DNA from: Ceratobasidium sp. AG-K
Taxonomy: Eukaryota; Basidiomycota; Agaricomycetes; Cantharellales; Ceratobasidiaceae
Direction: 5' to 3'
Assembly: GCA_037039685.1 (NCBI GenBank)
Contig: JAWNGF010000014.1
Coordinates: 1,178,001 to 1,242,000 of the forward strand
Length of the DNA stretch: 64,000 bases
Translations under genes and position numbers: made by a program
Part shown: piece by piece, positions 24,807 through 36,289 of the stretch
How positions within the stretch are numbered: position 1 is the stretch's first letter
Layout of the letters: each line of letters starts with the position of its first letter
The notes under the pieces: model-generated
The model's input: only the letters and a program-made list of their open reading frames with translations
Told to the model about the DNA's origin: nothing
Database searches by the model: none

Positions 24807-26205
24807 ATGGCACCGTCCACAGTTGCCCTTATCTCATTCACTCTCTCGCTTCTCGCGTCTGTCCGCGCTCAGCAGGCTGGAACGGTTACCGCCGAGAGCC
24901 ATCCAGCTCTCCCCTGGCAGAAATGCAGCAAGTCGGGAGGTTGCGTCACCCAGTCCTCCGCAAAGGTTGTTCTCGATTCCAACTGGCGATGGGTCCATAC
25001 CACGAGCGGCTACACCAACTGCTACACCGGCAACGCCTGGGACGCTTCAATTTGCCCTGACGCGACGACCTGCGCCAGCAACTGCGCGGTTGACGGAGCC
25101 GACTACAGCGGCACCTACGGTATTACGACGAGCGGGAACGAGCTTTCGCTTAAGTTTGTAACGGGCTCCAACGTCGGTTCGCGTGTCTACCTTCTCAAGG
25201 ACGATCAGACCTACGAGATGTTCAAGCTGAAGAACCAAGAGTTTACGTTCGATGTCGACGTTTCTCAACTCCCATGCGGCCTCAACGGCGCCCTCTACTT
25301 CTCAGAGATGGATGCCGATGGTGGCATGGCGAAGCACTCCGGTAACAAGGCGGGTGCCAAGTATGGTACTGGATACTGCGACGCCCAATGCCCTCGCGAC
25401 ATCAAGTTCATCAACGGCGAAGTATGTAGGACCACAACTCGTTGCTACTGCTCTAACGTCAATATTGCAGGCCAACGTCGATGGCTGGACTGGCTCCAGC
25501 AGCGACCCCAACTCGGGCGCGGGTAAATACGGTACCTGCTGCACTGAAATGGACGTATGGGAGGCGAACTCTATCTCAACCGCCTACACTCCTCACCCAT
25601 GCACAGCCGAGGGTCAAACTAGGTGTGAAGGTAGCGATTGCCAGTCCGGCATCTGCGACCCCGCTGGGTGCGATTTCAACTCGTTCCGCATGGGCAACGC
25701 CTCGTTCTACGGCAAGATCGTCGACCCGAAGCAAAAGATGACGGTCGTTACTCAGTTCATCACCGCCGACGGCACTGCTAGTGGCGAGCTCTCCGAGATT
25801 AGGCGCATCTACGTCCAAAATGGCAAAGTCATTCAAAACTCCAAGACTCAGATTGCCGGCATGGCCAGCCTCGACTCGATCACGCCCGAGTTCTGTACCA
25901 CCCAAAAGACGGCCTTCAGCGATAGCGACCTATTCACCGCCAAGGGAGGCTTTTCTGGCATGAGTAAGGCTTTCGACAACGGAATGGTCCTTGTTCTGAG
26001 CATCTGGGACGACCACGCGGCCAACATGCTCTGGCTGGATAGCAACTATCCCAAAGAGGCCGATGCGACCAAGCCCGGTGTAGCTCGTGGGACATGCGCT
26101 ACTACTTCCGGTGTACCGTCTGAGATCGAAAGCAGCGCCAAGGACGCGGTAGTCAAGTTCTCGAACATCAAGTTTGGTGATATCGACTCTACTTACGCCG
26201 CCTGA
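24807..26205 (+). CDS. GH7 cellobiohydrolase (secreted, catalytic domain only)
   Basis: ATG at 24807; two exons, 24807-25421 and 25471-26205, with one 49-nt intron (branch CTAAC) give 449 residues. The N-terminus [21 protein letters not shown] is a signal peptide; the mature enzyme begins QQAGTVTAE. The GH7 signature [14 protein letters not shown] contains the E-x-D-x-x-E catalytic triad equivalent to the Trichoderma Cel7A nucleophile and acid/base. Many paired cysteines match the family. The enzyme would release cellobiose from chain ends of cellulose in the cell-wall degrading secretome. There is no linker or CBM1 at the C-terminus (it ends DSTYAA), so it depends on its tunnel for substrate contact. 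The frame is clean. Confidence 0.95.
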
Positions 26206-26214
26206 TTAAATATG

Positions 26215-26266
26215 GTAAGTCCACGATCTAAAGCGATATCATTCTTTCTAACCTCTATACTCCTAG
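26215..26266 (+). other. Probable 3'-UTR intron of the GH7 gene
   Basis: GTAAGT at 26215, a CTAAC branch and a TAG acceptor ending at 26266 give a 52-nt canonical intron starting 9 nt after the stop codon. Inferred from splice signals only. Confidence 0.55.
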
Positions 26267-26750
26267 GCTTGAAATCAATGCTAGATGGCTCCTTGCTCCT
26301 CTTAAGCTAGATGCTAACGTGCAGCCCGTTGCGTAGATTTTCAATGAATTCTTTTAGCTTGTAAAAACCTCGTGTGGTCTTTCCGTCTGAGCCATTTCTG
26401 AGAGAGTTCGTGCCCCATGAAGCCCCGACGAATAACATTTAGGCTATATTACAGACAAGGTGATGTCCACGTGATTCTCGGACCGATGTTACAGTAATGT
26501 GCTTCACGTCGATAAGCGCATATAATAACGATCGAAATTTCCTAGGTTTGGTTATGATTTCCACTTCTCCTGTGCGCTAGCGTCAGTTCTCGAGGGACCA
26601 GAATGACCCGCATACTGGCTTAGGCTTACCAGGTCTACCTCTAGTCCTAGTATTCAAAACGTGGAACTCCTAGCTTTCCCTCCATAATATAATCCTGCTT
26701 CCGTTGTGACCACTGAGATCAAAGGCTATTGAGTCGTCAGCGTATAGTCA
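26267..26750. other. Convergent spacer
   Basis: No gene seen between the convergent cellulase and DUF6535 genes. Confidence 0.4.
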
Positions 26751-29700
26751 TCACGCTGATTTATAGTAAGTAGAGAATACCTTCAACCTTCGATTATGTG
26801 CACGAATTCCTTGCCCGAGGTCTTCTACTGCTCTTTTCAGCACTTTCGCTTCCATCTCGATCGCTCCACAGGCCAGCTCGAAGCGGGCCCTTGAGATCTT
26901 GTTGCTCATATGTTCTGATGCAGACTTGAGGTCATCCAACGTGGTCTGAACAGTGAGATACGGGGCTATAGAGCGAATGTCCAGCTGCTGAAGTGTTAAA
27001 ATAACTGCAGGGATGAATAAGTTGGACCGTTTGCCCCACTGAGGTGGAGGATGTCGGCATACGAATGAGACAGCGTTAAGGAACCCGGGGACAGCACTAG
27101 CTTTCATCCACCCAGATTCATCCTGCGACCGCTCCGCTAGGTATGTGATCAGATTCAATATTGTTTGGGCGACGAAACAGGCATAGTCAGGATGAGATCC
27201 GATAGCCTGAAGGCAGTGGAAGCCATCACTCATACTGGTGAAGCACTGTGAATAGTTCCCAGCATACTCATCCCGAACGCAGGATGAAACATTTTCAAGT
27301 AGCCGTCGTATGTCTTCAGTGTAACCGGACACAGTACTCATAATCTCCAACACAATGAAAAGTCGGATATTCTCTGCACCATTTTCCTTAGACGTCATGC
27401 GTAGCAATAGATAATCGAATATGGTTTTCTTCTCTTGGTTCCGAATTGCCAGTAATCGAAGCAAATGTGTTTTAGCGGTCCAGCTCCAGGATCTATCTCG
27501 CTGCTTCTCGGTTTCGATACGTCCCACCGAGTCGATCCAATGTTTCAACATTCCAATGCGAGGAAGTATGACTTCATGGGCTGCGTGCCTTGCGGAGCGC
27601 GATGAGCTAGTCCGGTTGTAGAGTGATTCGAGGGCAATGTCGGGTAGTTCGCAGATACCAGGGTGATCAAAATGTGAAATTGCGAAATGCGCGGTCTCAA
27701 GTAGCTGAGTGATTACGCATTTGGTGCGGGGCATAGTCGCTTCATGGGGCAGGGTGGGAGATCGGGGTTCTCCTGAGGCGATGAGAGATGGCCAGGTCAA
27801 GAATGGGTTATAGTTGAATGCAGTAATATCGCTCTGAGGGGAGTTTCGTTGGATTTGTATCCACTGGCTTATCAACTTGGGTCCAACGGCCGACATGGCA
27901 TTCGCAGCAGCTGTGTCTATTTTAGGCGACGCAGCGACTGAAATACTTCCAAGAAGTGTCGTAAGTCCAGCAAGTAATCCATCTTCGTCGCCAATATCAT
28001 TAGGCTCCAACATCCGGTACCCACTAGCACCTGAAATAAATACCACCATAGGAGCCGAAACCCCATTCGAATCCTGAGGGTGATGCGTTATCATGATGCC
28101 CGTCGAGTCAAGTCCATCCCTTGTCGTAAGTTCATGGATGGCTTGCAGGACGTCGATCAGCTCGAAGTTACCAATTGGAGCACGGCCGTTGGAGTGGAAG
28201 TAAAGTTGGAACCCAGCACGGCATAGTGCGCGACTATAACGAGCTCGAAGGTTGGGCATGGTAACGATATCTCTCTGTGTGCCGGGTCTTTCACCTGGGG
28301 TAAAGGCAATAGAAGTATGATCCGGCTCTATCTTCTCGACTTCGGCCAAATGGATTGCTGTTGAGCTCTCTATCTCGTCAAGAGCAGATCCAATCAGTCT
28401 CAACTCCGCAGCAGTTAGACCAGCATAGGCATCCGATGTGAACTGTGGGCAATCATTGCTCCAGATGGCATCTAAAGCCTCAAATGCCGAGGTCTTGAAA
28501 TCGTGTGCCTTGGTGAAAGTATATAAGTATTCCGGCTGTATACGGATGGTCACGACTCACGAGCCGAACAATATCCTGGATTCTCTTTTCGCGTCCTGAC
28601 AGCGCAATAGCCCTGGAGTCAAATTGCTGCAAATAAGTCGCGCATCTACACGCGTAGGAATAAACCTCAGAGAGTGTGCTCGCGTATCGTGCGGAATTCA
28701 TTCCTTTGCAAAAGGCCAGCTCCCGAGGATACTTGGAGAGCGAGTTTGAGAGCCGGTGAAGGACCCAAGATCCTACTTTCATGCCAGATTCATAGTCTTC
28801 AATAACCTGCTTGCTGGTCGCATCGAATCGGCCATTTGGCTTGAATTGAAGTTCCAATTCCCTGAGTTTTCGGGATCTCAAACCTGCAAGCGCTTGGCAT
28901 GCGCTGTCCCCAACGATAGGGTCCCGTGCGTGGTCGGCTAGCCACTGAAGAGCTCGCAAATCATCCGATTCGATGTTGCTATAGGCGGCAGGGACTGCTG
29001 ATGGCTTGATCCAACTCCAAGTCGAACCTTCGTATCGTTCGAAAATTAGCTTTATGTATCGGGATACCCTTGTCCTGTATGGGCAAGCATCAGTTGCAGC
29101 ACCGAGTACTACCACGGTCAGATAGGAGATTCCAAGGGTGGCGCTTGCGGTAGCTATTATCAGAGCGATCACGCGGTCCAGGAGCCATAGGTGGGTGATG
29201 AGTCCGAGAGTGAAGAGGACCAGAGAAAAATTTAGTAGGGAGGGGAGAAAATCGATAATTTGGAGTGCATTCCACGATGCCAATGCATCGAGCCGTGCCT
29301 GTCGTTTGAGCGCAAACTCGTATGGATGCCGAGGCATTGACGCGGTGTATGCGCTGAGCCATTCCTTGGCTAACATGGCCATCATGGCTGCACTGAGAGA
29401 GAGTGCCAAAGCCATGAACCAAAGGGTATTGATCCAGCGCGCAGAGGTACTTGGTGTAAACAGAGGGATTTCCACTAGAGGTAATGAAACATCAGGGCGG
29501 CCTATCTCCATGCGCCACTGGGACTGAGCCATCCTAAGCAAGATTATCATTGATGTTTGTGCCGAGTCTCGTTGAAGCATTCCCATTGAGCCGACCAGAA
29601 AGGCCGTAAGGATCGCCGAAAACAAACCAGCCTAAATGGCCATTTAGCTACTGCCAATTCGTCATACGTACGCACTTACAAACAAAAGCATGGTGTCCAA

Positions 29701-29999
29701 GTTTCTGTTACGGTCCGTAACAAGGTCGCTATCGTACTCTTTTGCCTCTTCTGCGTACAAGTTCCAGATGGATGCATCAGGGGAAAGCTCCTCTCCCGGC
29801 TTGTCGGATGCTAGTTTATCATGACCATGTGCACCTCGGTCGGTTAGCCTCGTCTCAGCTCGTTGTTGTGCCGATTTGCGTTGGAAGTTTGTCGAGTGTC
29901 GTGTCGAGCCTGGCTATTATAATGTTCTTAGCTCTGAATAGATCTCAAGCGTGAAACGCTTACTTTTTCTTCTACCGGGTGCTCCAACGCTGGTCGCAT
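26751..29999 (-). CDS. DUF6535 membrane protein, copy 1
   Basis: The N-terminal part is spliced: an exon beginning near KFAGMRP, then an exon with DKLASDKPGEELSPDASIW and YAEEAKEYDSDLV, then an intron (about 29626-29677) before AGLFSAILTAFLVGS. This Trp/Asp-rich soluble segment leading into hydrophobic helices is the DUF6535 hallmark. Predicted membrane segments: LFSAILTAFLV, LWFMALALSLSAAMMAML, LLNFSLVLFTLGLITHLWLL and LIIATASATLGISYLTVVVLG. About 850 further residues are alpha-helical and ARM/HEAT-like in feel, with no catalytic motif I recognise. The frame shifts by one base near 28550. The paralogue at 37810-41367 reads through the matching point, so this copy is broken there or mis-sequenced. 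Function unknown. Confidence 0.8.
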
Positions 30000-30536
30000 C
30001 CCAGCGAATTTCAAGTCGGACAATATACATGCTTGCGACTACTCAACGTAAGAATGCGATCCACCAATAAAGTGAACCAGAGACGTGCCATGCGAATCGA
30101 GTATTATGGATGTTTGATGAAGGAGGTACCGCTCTATGGGATATAAGTACACGCAGAACTATATGTCCTAAAATCGACACGAGGCAGGCAGCGTGGCACA
30201 GGTCTAGACCAATAATCATTGTGGTCCGTTGGTGCACCATTACGCGCTCCAACGCATATATCCACTCTCTCCCATCATAAAACCAGCGCCAGAGCCAAAG
30301 CCGGTGGTATGCTCTGCGCCTGTAGTATTCCATAGGGATAAGCGCCTCTTCTCTTGATCCGGTCCCGAGCATCACTGATCGCGGCCTTCTACCCCAACAC
30401 TTTACAGTACCACTACCAATTCGCCACAACGAAGTGTCCTCTTCAATGACGATAGTGAGGTCATATCAGCGCGCCCATAATCTAACCGAGGGTAAACCGA
30501 GGCTAGCATAGGGCGTAACCCCACCATGTGTTCGAG
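30000..30536. other. Divergent promoter region of DUF6535 copy 1 and I66 copy 1
   Basis: No gene called. The right half (about 30340-30545) is repeated upstream of I66 copy 2 (about 35170-35350), including the shared GAGGTCATATCAGCGC block. Confidence 0.6.
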
Positions 30537-30544
30537 TATAAATA
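30537..30544 (+). promoter_or_regulatory. TATA box of I66 copy 1
   Basis: TATAAATA 51 bp before the ATG, conserved in position and context (AAATACC-CCGACTTG) with the box of I66 copy 2. Confidence 0.6.
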
Positions 30545-30594
30545 CCTCCGACTTGAACGTCATCTGACCATCTTGACAACCATCGCTACCAACT

Positions 30595-31244
30595 ATGACT
30601 ATTCACAACGGCCTCTACAAAATTTCTACTAAAACGAACAACAGCCGGCTCTTTGTAGGACTATCTCGTGATCCCCAACCTTCGAGTGTGATTGGGGGTG
30701 TTCCAGTGATCGCTGGACCAGAAGCGTTGCAGGTGGGACTAGAGTACGAACATCCTCGCTCTGACTGACGATTAAGCAGACGGTAATAGAAGTGCGCGGC
30801 GTGGAAGATAACCGATACCAGCTCCATTTGCGGTATCACAGTGGCCTTGGACTCGGTTATAAAAGCACAGAGTTCGAGGTGAGTTGCCACTGTACAAGCA
30901 ATGGCTCAATTCATACAATTTCAACCTAGCCCGGAAACGAGGTAATCGGCGTATCTGAAGCAGTGGAGTGGATTATTGAGGAAGGAAGCCGGCCTAACTG
31001 CTACAAGTACGTAGCTACCGCAAGCTTATCGGGGGTCAAGGTATTAACGATGTGCACAGGGTGAAGGTACCAGAAACCGATTTGTATTGGACTGTTGCCC
31101 CAGGGGTTGTGGATGCAACCACGGTGAGTACGCACAGAAAGTAAAAACAACTCTGAATTGAGAGCCGTTTGAAAGATTGCCTTGCATCCGCTCGAGGGCA
31201 AGCCAGCAGAAGAGTGGACGTTCGAAGTCCAACGTGAACACTGA
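30595..31244 (+). CDS. I66-type (cospin-like) serine protease inhibitor, copy 1
   Basis: Five exons, 30595-30732, 30780-30878, 30930-31006, 31060-31123 and 31176-31244, give 148 residues. The product starts MTIHNGLYKIS, has FVGLSRDP, RYHSGLGLGYKS, a WIIEEGS strand and LYWTVAPG, and ends PAEEWTFEVQREH. This pattern of Trp-centred strands in a short protein without signal peptide matches the beta-trefoil I66 inhibitors (cospin of Coprinopsis). Those inhibit trypsin-like proteases of fungivores; the inhibitory loop here is not determined. It lies divergent to DUF6535 copy 1 and is duplicated 4.8 kb downstream with its promoter and introns. Ricin-B-type lectin is the main alternative for the fold. 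Confidence 0.75.
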
Positions 31245-31399
31245 AGAGTTCACCCTAGCATCTCAGTGCTACGAATTTATTCGTCATTGTAATATGTGAT
31301 TACGTGAAGAGATAGTTTATACATCACCTGGTGCTGAGTCTATTGGCAAACTGAGTCGACTGTAAATTTGCCAACATTGCAAGGTCGAGCTTACCTTTT

Positions 31400-31800
31400 G
31401 GACCGGAGATATCGCCGTTAATATTGTACTAGATTTACGGGAAGTTTTGGGGCGTCGTGTCTCCTTCCCTACTGCATCACGACTGCGTAATAAACATTTC
31501 TTTGTTTTTGTTCTTTTACGCCCTCGGATGCAGTTATTAGTTGATTCAAAATCTTATGGTTCAACAAGACGAAAACTGAATCGTCATTCAAAGATGATAC
31601 ATCCTGAAATAGGCTTTCGAGAGTGGAGGCTACCAACGACAGATGCCTTTTCGAAGGACCACCTCGGTTTGGAGGGGGGGAGGTGCTTACAAACAAATGA
31701 GGCAGCTTCCAGAAACGCAGGGATGGCATCAGGCTTGATCCATTCGCCGCATTGCTGAGCTAAAAATATGATCGGGTTTGTAATACAGTGTGTAACTAAA
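31400..31800 (-). pseudogene. Truncated DUF6535 C-terminal relic
   Basis: Minus-strand fragments read IKPDAIPAFLEAASFVCKH, then PPPNRGG-SKRHLSLVAST and DVSSLNDDSVFVL, clearly aligned with the C-terminus of DUF6535 copy 2 (37900-38230). The fragments lie in different frames, so it is not translatable. The match stops near 31800; the foldback at 31858 and then sequence matching the far upstream flank of copy 2 follow, so the body of the gene has been deleted. Confidence 0.8.
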
Positions 31801-31857
31801 TGATACAAACGCCACGCGGTTTCGACTGTTTCAGTTTTTACTTTGGGCCAAGGCGGC

Positions 31858-31954
31858 GTCAGGAAAAAGGGAGCGCCCTAAACGATGCTAATCGGCGCTA
31901 ATTAGCCTAATTAGCGTTGATTAGCATCGATTAGGGTGCTCCCTTTTCGCTGAC
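31858..31954. repeat. Foldback (MITE-like) element, about 97 bp
   Basis: Imperfect inverted repeat. The left arm begins GTCAGGAAAAAGGGAGCGCC; the right arm ends with the complement of GTCAGCGAAAAGGGAGCACC. Inner arms carry GATGCTAATC and GCTAATTAG in mirror image. It sits at the deletion junction of the DUF6535 relic. Confidence 0.7.
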
Positions 31955-32469
31955 ACAAATCCTACAGTGATTGAATGAGAAGACAAACAAGTAGTAGAGC
32001 ATGTTAGATATATTTCTCACTTTGTTACGCGTAACTTGAATCGGAGACAGCGGGGTAATAAATCAAACAAAACCCAAAGCATGTATGTACATGCTTCACA
32101 GGTCACAAGGTCACCACTTCAAAGTACTGGAAATCCTTTTGAACTGAACTGGCTGAGGGATGTATATAAACACTGTATAATAATATCGTGAACATTGAGG
32201 TAATTCCCCAATTACTTTTACAATGCCTAAAGCCATCTCCAAGCCGTTCCACCCTTTCTGGACTTGATGCTGGTCATTCTGTCATCTGTATTGTCTCTGA
32301 TTGCCATTTTGCTTTGGGGTACCATGACAGCTGTGTGTGCTGAGCACTGTCCAGGCCTTGCCAGATTGGTTGGCAGACAGCCACAGAAACTTTGCCCGAC
32401 TGCATTCCGCCATGCTGTGTGCCTCGTCACCCACAGAAATTCAGTTTCCACCCTCCGGCCGACCCATAT
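31955..32469. other. Spacer, nothing supported
   Basis: No gene or repeat recognised. Confidence 0.35.
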
Positions 32470-33400
32470 GCATGCATACATGTATGCGTCTCATTTGGCG
32501 CCAGAAATTCGAAGGCAGCGAGAAATCAAGTACTGCAGATTGTATGGCTGCCTCATGTCAGTATGGGGCTAAATTTGTGGTCAAAGTAACCACAGCAAAT
32601 TAGGGTTTCGGGGGCATGTGCAGTTCTATCCGGCGTCGAATTTGTATGCCAGCTCTCTACTATAGCAAAACTTTTAATACTGTAAGCCCAATGGACTGAG
32701 CAAGGGCGACCGCCAAATATCCATACGCATACAACGAGGCACGACCTCGTGTCATTTTAGCGCCAGTGTCTATCGCATGTCCTCTGAACTCTATTATAGA
32801 TAGCCGAAGTTGAACTTACGTATTCAAACAGACACCGTGGGGTCAGTTCAGGTCTCAGCGTCGTGACCACTGCGATATCTTTGACTTCCCTGGGACTCAA
32901 GCTTTGCTTGAGGGTTACAAGATATGGGTCAATTGCGTTGGAGTAAGACCGATAAATCAAAACATCTGTTGTTGCGCCCGCGTACGGATGGAAACAACCC
33001 GGGAATCCACAGGTTGATAATTTGGCACTGCTTAGGTGGTTAGGTGAGCATGCATTTCGAAGTTTCGAAGGTAATGTGAAGTTGAAAATGAAAGAGAATT
33101 TGAATCCTTTACCTCTAGACCTACTCGCCTACGGTTTCCGGAAGTAAAGAATACTGGCCTGCTTGCGTCTAGTTGTTTCGAGACCACCCAATCGTTTATG
33201 GAAAGATATAGAGCCGAGAACACTCAGCCCCGTTTGATCCTTCTCGAGGTTCCAGATAGGCTTACCTATGGGGCGTACCACAACCGAGGAGGATTTATTA
33301 TTTTTGCGTAAGATTCCGACCCGTCTCGGTGCACGAGTTGCGTTTGATTGCTTTGATTGGAGGTGTGGAAAAGTGGCTGTGCTACCCAAATGACCTCACA
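32470..33400. repeat. Duplicated DUF6535 upstream flank, copy 1
   Basis: Collinear with 41565-42700. Shared blocks include CACGACCTCGTGTC, GCGCCAGTGTCTATCGCATG, CTATTATAGATAGCCGAAG, CTAGTTGTTTCGAGACCAC and GAGAACACT. In the other copy this segment lies just 5' of an intact DUF6535 gene. Here it follows the DUF6535 relic, so 31400-33400 is a DUF6535 locus that lost its middle. It lacks the insertion present in the second copy. Confidence 0.8.
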
Positions 33401-33729
33401 AGCTTACAGTAAGCGCCGAGCTCATAACCAACTCGCAAATATAGATGGGATCAAAAGAAACAATAACAAGACGCAACGCAACGCTTAGAAACACAACCTG
33501 GTACCAAGAAATGTGATGTATCGTACACCTCCAACTCGCCATTCGATATTCCATCAACCCTCCAGCGCCCTGTTCTCTCGCTCCCGACGCGGCTTCCCTA
33601 TCGCCTACGGCTTCGCACTCCCTCTCCCAAGGCCATAGCCTCTCAACTTAGACCACCATAACGTCCCCTTGAGGCAGAAGACCTTTCCCCTTCCAGCACC
33701 AATACGACCCTTCTCACCGCTACCACCGC

Positions 33730-34195
33730 CTAGGCACCCCTCTCAGCATCCACGTCCGCCTCGATCTGCTGCAACGCAGCCTGAATCGCTTCGGCAGCTT
33801 GCATGGTCTCGACTTCTCCAGGCTGGACCCCAAACTCAAACGCTTCATGCGAAGTCGGGTCGAGTCCGTGCGAACCCGCGTCGAGACCATGCGAGGTAGA
33901 TCCCACCCAAGCTCGACCCAAGTCCATGCGTCGAAGCCGACTCGAGTCCGTGCAGGGCTGGATCGATCACGATCTGCTCGTCGGGAATGACGACCATGTC
34001 TTCCATATTCGTCGCCGATTCCTCCCCGCCGTCGCTCAACCCACCCGGACCCTCTCCCAAGCTGCCGACTCTGGTCAACTGTCCCAACCACTCCTCGCTC
34101 ATACAATCCGCCCTGGACCGCTTGTGATCTCCCTCGTCGTCGTCTTCGCTCGCGTCGAGGAACATGTCGACTGCTTTACGTTTGCGGGAGCTCAT
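33730..34195 (-). CDS. Small acidic protein of unknown function
   Basis: Minus strand, ATG at 34195. It starts MSSRKRKAVDMFLDASEDDDEG, a basic patch that could be a nuclear signal followed by an acidic run, then DGGEESATNMEDMVVIPDEQ. The middle has degenerate HGL(D/E)S repeats (HGLES, THGLG, SHGLDAG, SHGLDPT) and the tail is a helix, EAIQAALQQIEADVDAERG. The repeats cross a one-base frame change near 33903: a GGG run must be GG for them to stay in one frame. Unspliced. I do not recognise the family. Confidence 0.5.
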
Positions 34196-34345
34196 CCAGC
34201 GGGGTGTGTCGGTTGGTTTTTTTGATGCGGTTCCCGAGTGGGGGTGAGACACTATGACGGCATGGAATGAAATAATGACGACAGGGGGGTGGCGAAACGA
34301 ATGAGAGAAACCCAAGAAAAGGCGACGGGAAGGATGATACCGAAG

Positions 34346-34780
34346 TCACCCTGGCTGCGTCTGTCTAACTAAATGAGTCCTCTCGTTCCTTTTGTGCCTC
34401 ATCAACGCGTCCTTGCGATCAAACGCCGCTTCACACCCCTCGCGACTGCGCCTAAATGGTCGACTATCGTTGCCGCTCTTGACATGTGTCCGTCGATGTC
34501 GCTCACAATCGCTCAGTGACTTGAGGGGAGAAAATCTCGTTCGGCAAGCTTCAAGGCCGGCGCTTGCTTACATTATACACTTGCTCCGCATATGACAGCG
34601 GGCCCACAGCGGCACTTTGCATCCCGCCACGACCACCATCGACCGACTCGCCTCTTCTATCGTCACGGCCAAGGCATTTCCTGTGAGCAGAAACCACCAC
34701 AAATTTATTCCGCGAACTTCTTCCTCATCCTGATCTTCTAGTGCCGATCTGATCCACTCAACCATCCTCTCGCTGGGCAT
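34346..34780 (-). CDS. C2H2 zinc-finger protein (possibly degenerate)
   Basis: Minus strand. The first exon starts MPSERMVEWIRSALEDQDEE (ATG at 34780) and runs to a GTAAGC donor at 34571. The second part (about 34535-34346) encodes LSDCERHRRTHVK and then RPFRRSREGCEAAFDRKDAL followed by MRHKRNERTH, ending at TGA 34346. The two blocks match the classical C2H2 spacing (C-x12-H-x-x-x-H endings), but the first Cys of the last finger is Arg (CGC for an expected TGC). The joining intron would be only 36 nt, shorter than others here, so the exon border is uncertain. Such proteins are usually DNA-binding regulators; whether this one is functional is doubtful. Confidence 0.5.
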
Positions 34781-34799
34781 TTGTTCGTCCTTTGGCACC

Positions 34800-35341
34800 T
34801 TTGTGACCCGTGTATCTCGTGGTAATTTTGCGTACCCTTTGTGCCAAGACAGCTAACACACACCAGCTACTATGGTAGTTTTTACCACTCGTTTCCAATG
34901 ACGTCAGGTCAGTCATGCGTGTTGCTAGTTGGAGTTCCACATTTGTTTGAGTTTGGTGTCTATGGTTTAATTAGCCATACAACTGTTTATATCCATATAT
35001 GTACAAGTGTACCTATTGAAATTGAAGCCAAGCAGTTTCGGGCACGAGAGACCTAAAATTCGACAGAACCTGCACTGTTTACAAAACTTGGGGGTGTCTG
35101 GCATACATTCCGCTTTCAACACGGTTTGACGCAATACTCATTTCAGGAAAAATTAGGTGCCATTCGCCCAGAGATGTCGAGCATCACTGATCACCGCCTT
35201 CCGCCTCCAACTTACAGTACGACGAATCTGCCAGCGGCTAGGTGTCCTTACAATGACGCCAATGAGGTCATATCAGCGCACGCAAAACCTAACCGAGAGT
35301 AAAACGAGGCTTGCGTAGGGCGCAACGTCAACGTGGGCCCG
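34800..35341. other. Spacer and promoter region of I66 copy 2
   Basis: No gene seen. From about 35170 the sequence duplicates the promoter of I66 copy 1. Confidence 0.45.
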
Positions 35342-35351
35342 TATATAAATA
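35342..35351 (+). promoter_or_regulatory. TATA box of I66 copy 2
   Basis: TATATAAATA about 46 bp before the ATG at 35397, matching copy 1 in context. Confidence 0.6.
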
Positions 35352-35396
35352 CCACCGACTTGGACGTCGCATGATCAATATTTCGGCTCGTCAACT

Positions 35397-36049
35397 ATGA
35401 TTATGCACAACGGCCTCTACAAAATCTCTACACAATCAAACAACAGTCGGTTCTTTGTAGGACTCTCCCATGACCCCGAGCCTGCGAGCGTGATTAATGG
35501 TGTTCCAGTGGTCGTTGGACCAGCGGCGTTGCAGGTGGGACCAGAGTACAAATATTCCCGCTTTAATTGACGATTAGTAGACGATAGTAGAAGTGCGTGG
35601 CGTGGAAGAAGACAGATATCATCTCCAACTGTGGTATCACAGTGGCCTTGGACTCGGTTACAAGAGTGCAGAAACACAGGTAAGCCGTTTCTGTAGAAGC
35701 AATGACTCGATTATTCAAGTATAACCCAGCCTGAAAACGAAGTCATCGGCGTATCTGAAGCTGGCGAATGGACCATCGAGGAAGGGAGTCAGCCTAATTG
35801 CTACAGGTGTGTCTCTATCGTAGGCTCATCGAGCATAGATTTATTGATTATTCGAATAGGGTAAAAATACCCGATACTGATTTGTATTGGACCGTCGCCC
35901 CGGGCGTAGTGGACGCGACCCCGGTGAGTACGTGTAGATAGTAAAAACGCCCTGCTGACTCAATAACCATTTAAAAGATTGGCTTGCATCCACTCGAGGG
36001 CAAGCCAGCAGAGGAGTGGACATTCGAAGTCCAAAGTGAACACGAATGA
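35397..36049 (+). CDS. I66-type (cospin-like) serine protease inhibitor, copy 2
   Basis: Five exons with the same borders as copy 1 give 149 residues, MIMHNGLYKIS through FFVGLSHDP, WYHSGLGLGYKS and LYWTVAPG, ending EEWTFEVQSEHE. Substitutions against copy 1 are spread (for example STQSNN for STKTNN, INGVPVVVG for IGGVPVIAG), while the Trp and Gly framework is kept and no frame is broken. Introns differ more than exons. This pattern indicates two working paralogues under constraint rather than a fresh copy. No signal peptide, so it would be cytosolic or released by lysis, as for known I66 inhibitors. Confidence 0.75.
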
Positions 36050-36289
36050 ATCTATCTAAGTGTTGCAGGTACGCCCATGCCACAGCTGTAAGATACGGTC
36101 AATGAAGAGGCAATAAAGAGACAAGCGAATTCAAATCAGGAGGTCGGTTCCGGGCTTTGTGCTCATGAACTGGGCTCCATCGAGTCGGTTCCGCAATTTC
36201 GGTAAAGGGGGGTTGCAAACCTTGTATGTGTGGGCGCAGAAACCCCACTAAGACTACCACATGACCACCCCTGCTAGTTCGAAGTCATT

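Noticed and set aside
25302..26045. Long minus-strand frames under the GH7 gene
   Set aside because: Mirror frames caused by GC-rich third positions of the cellulase.
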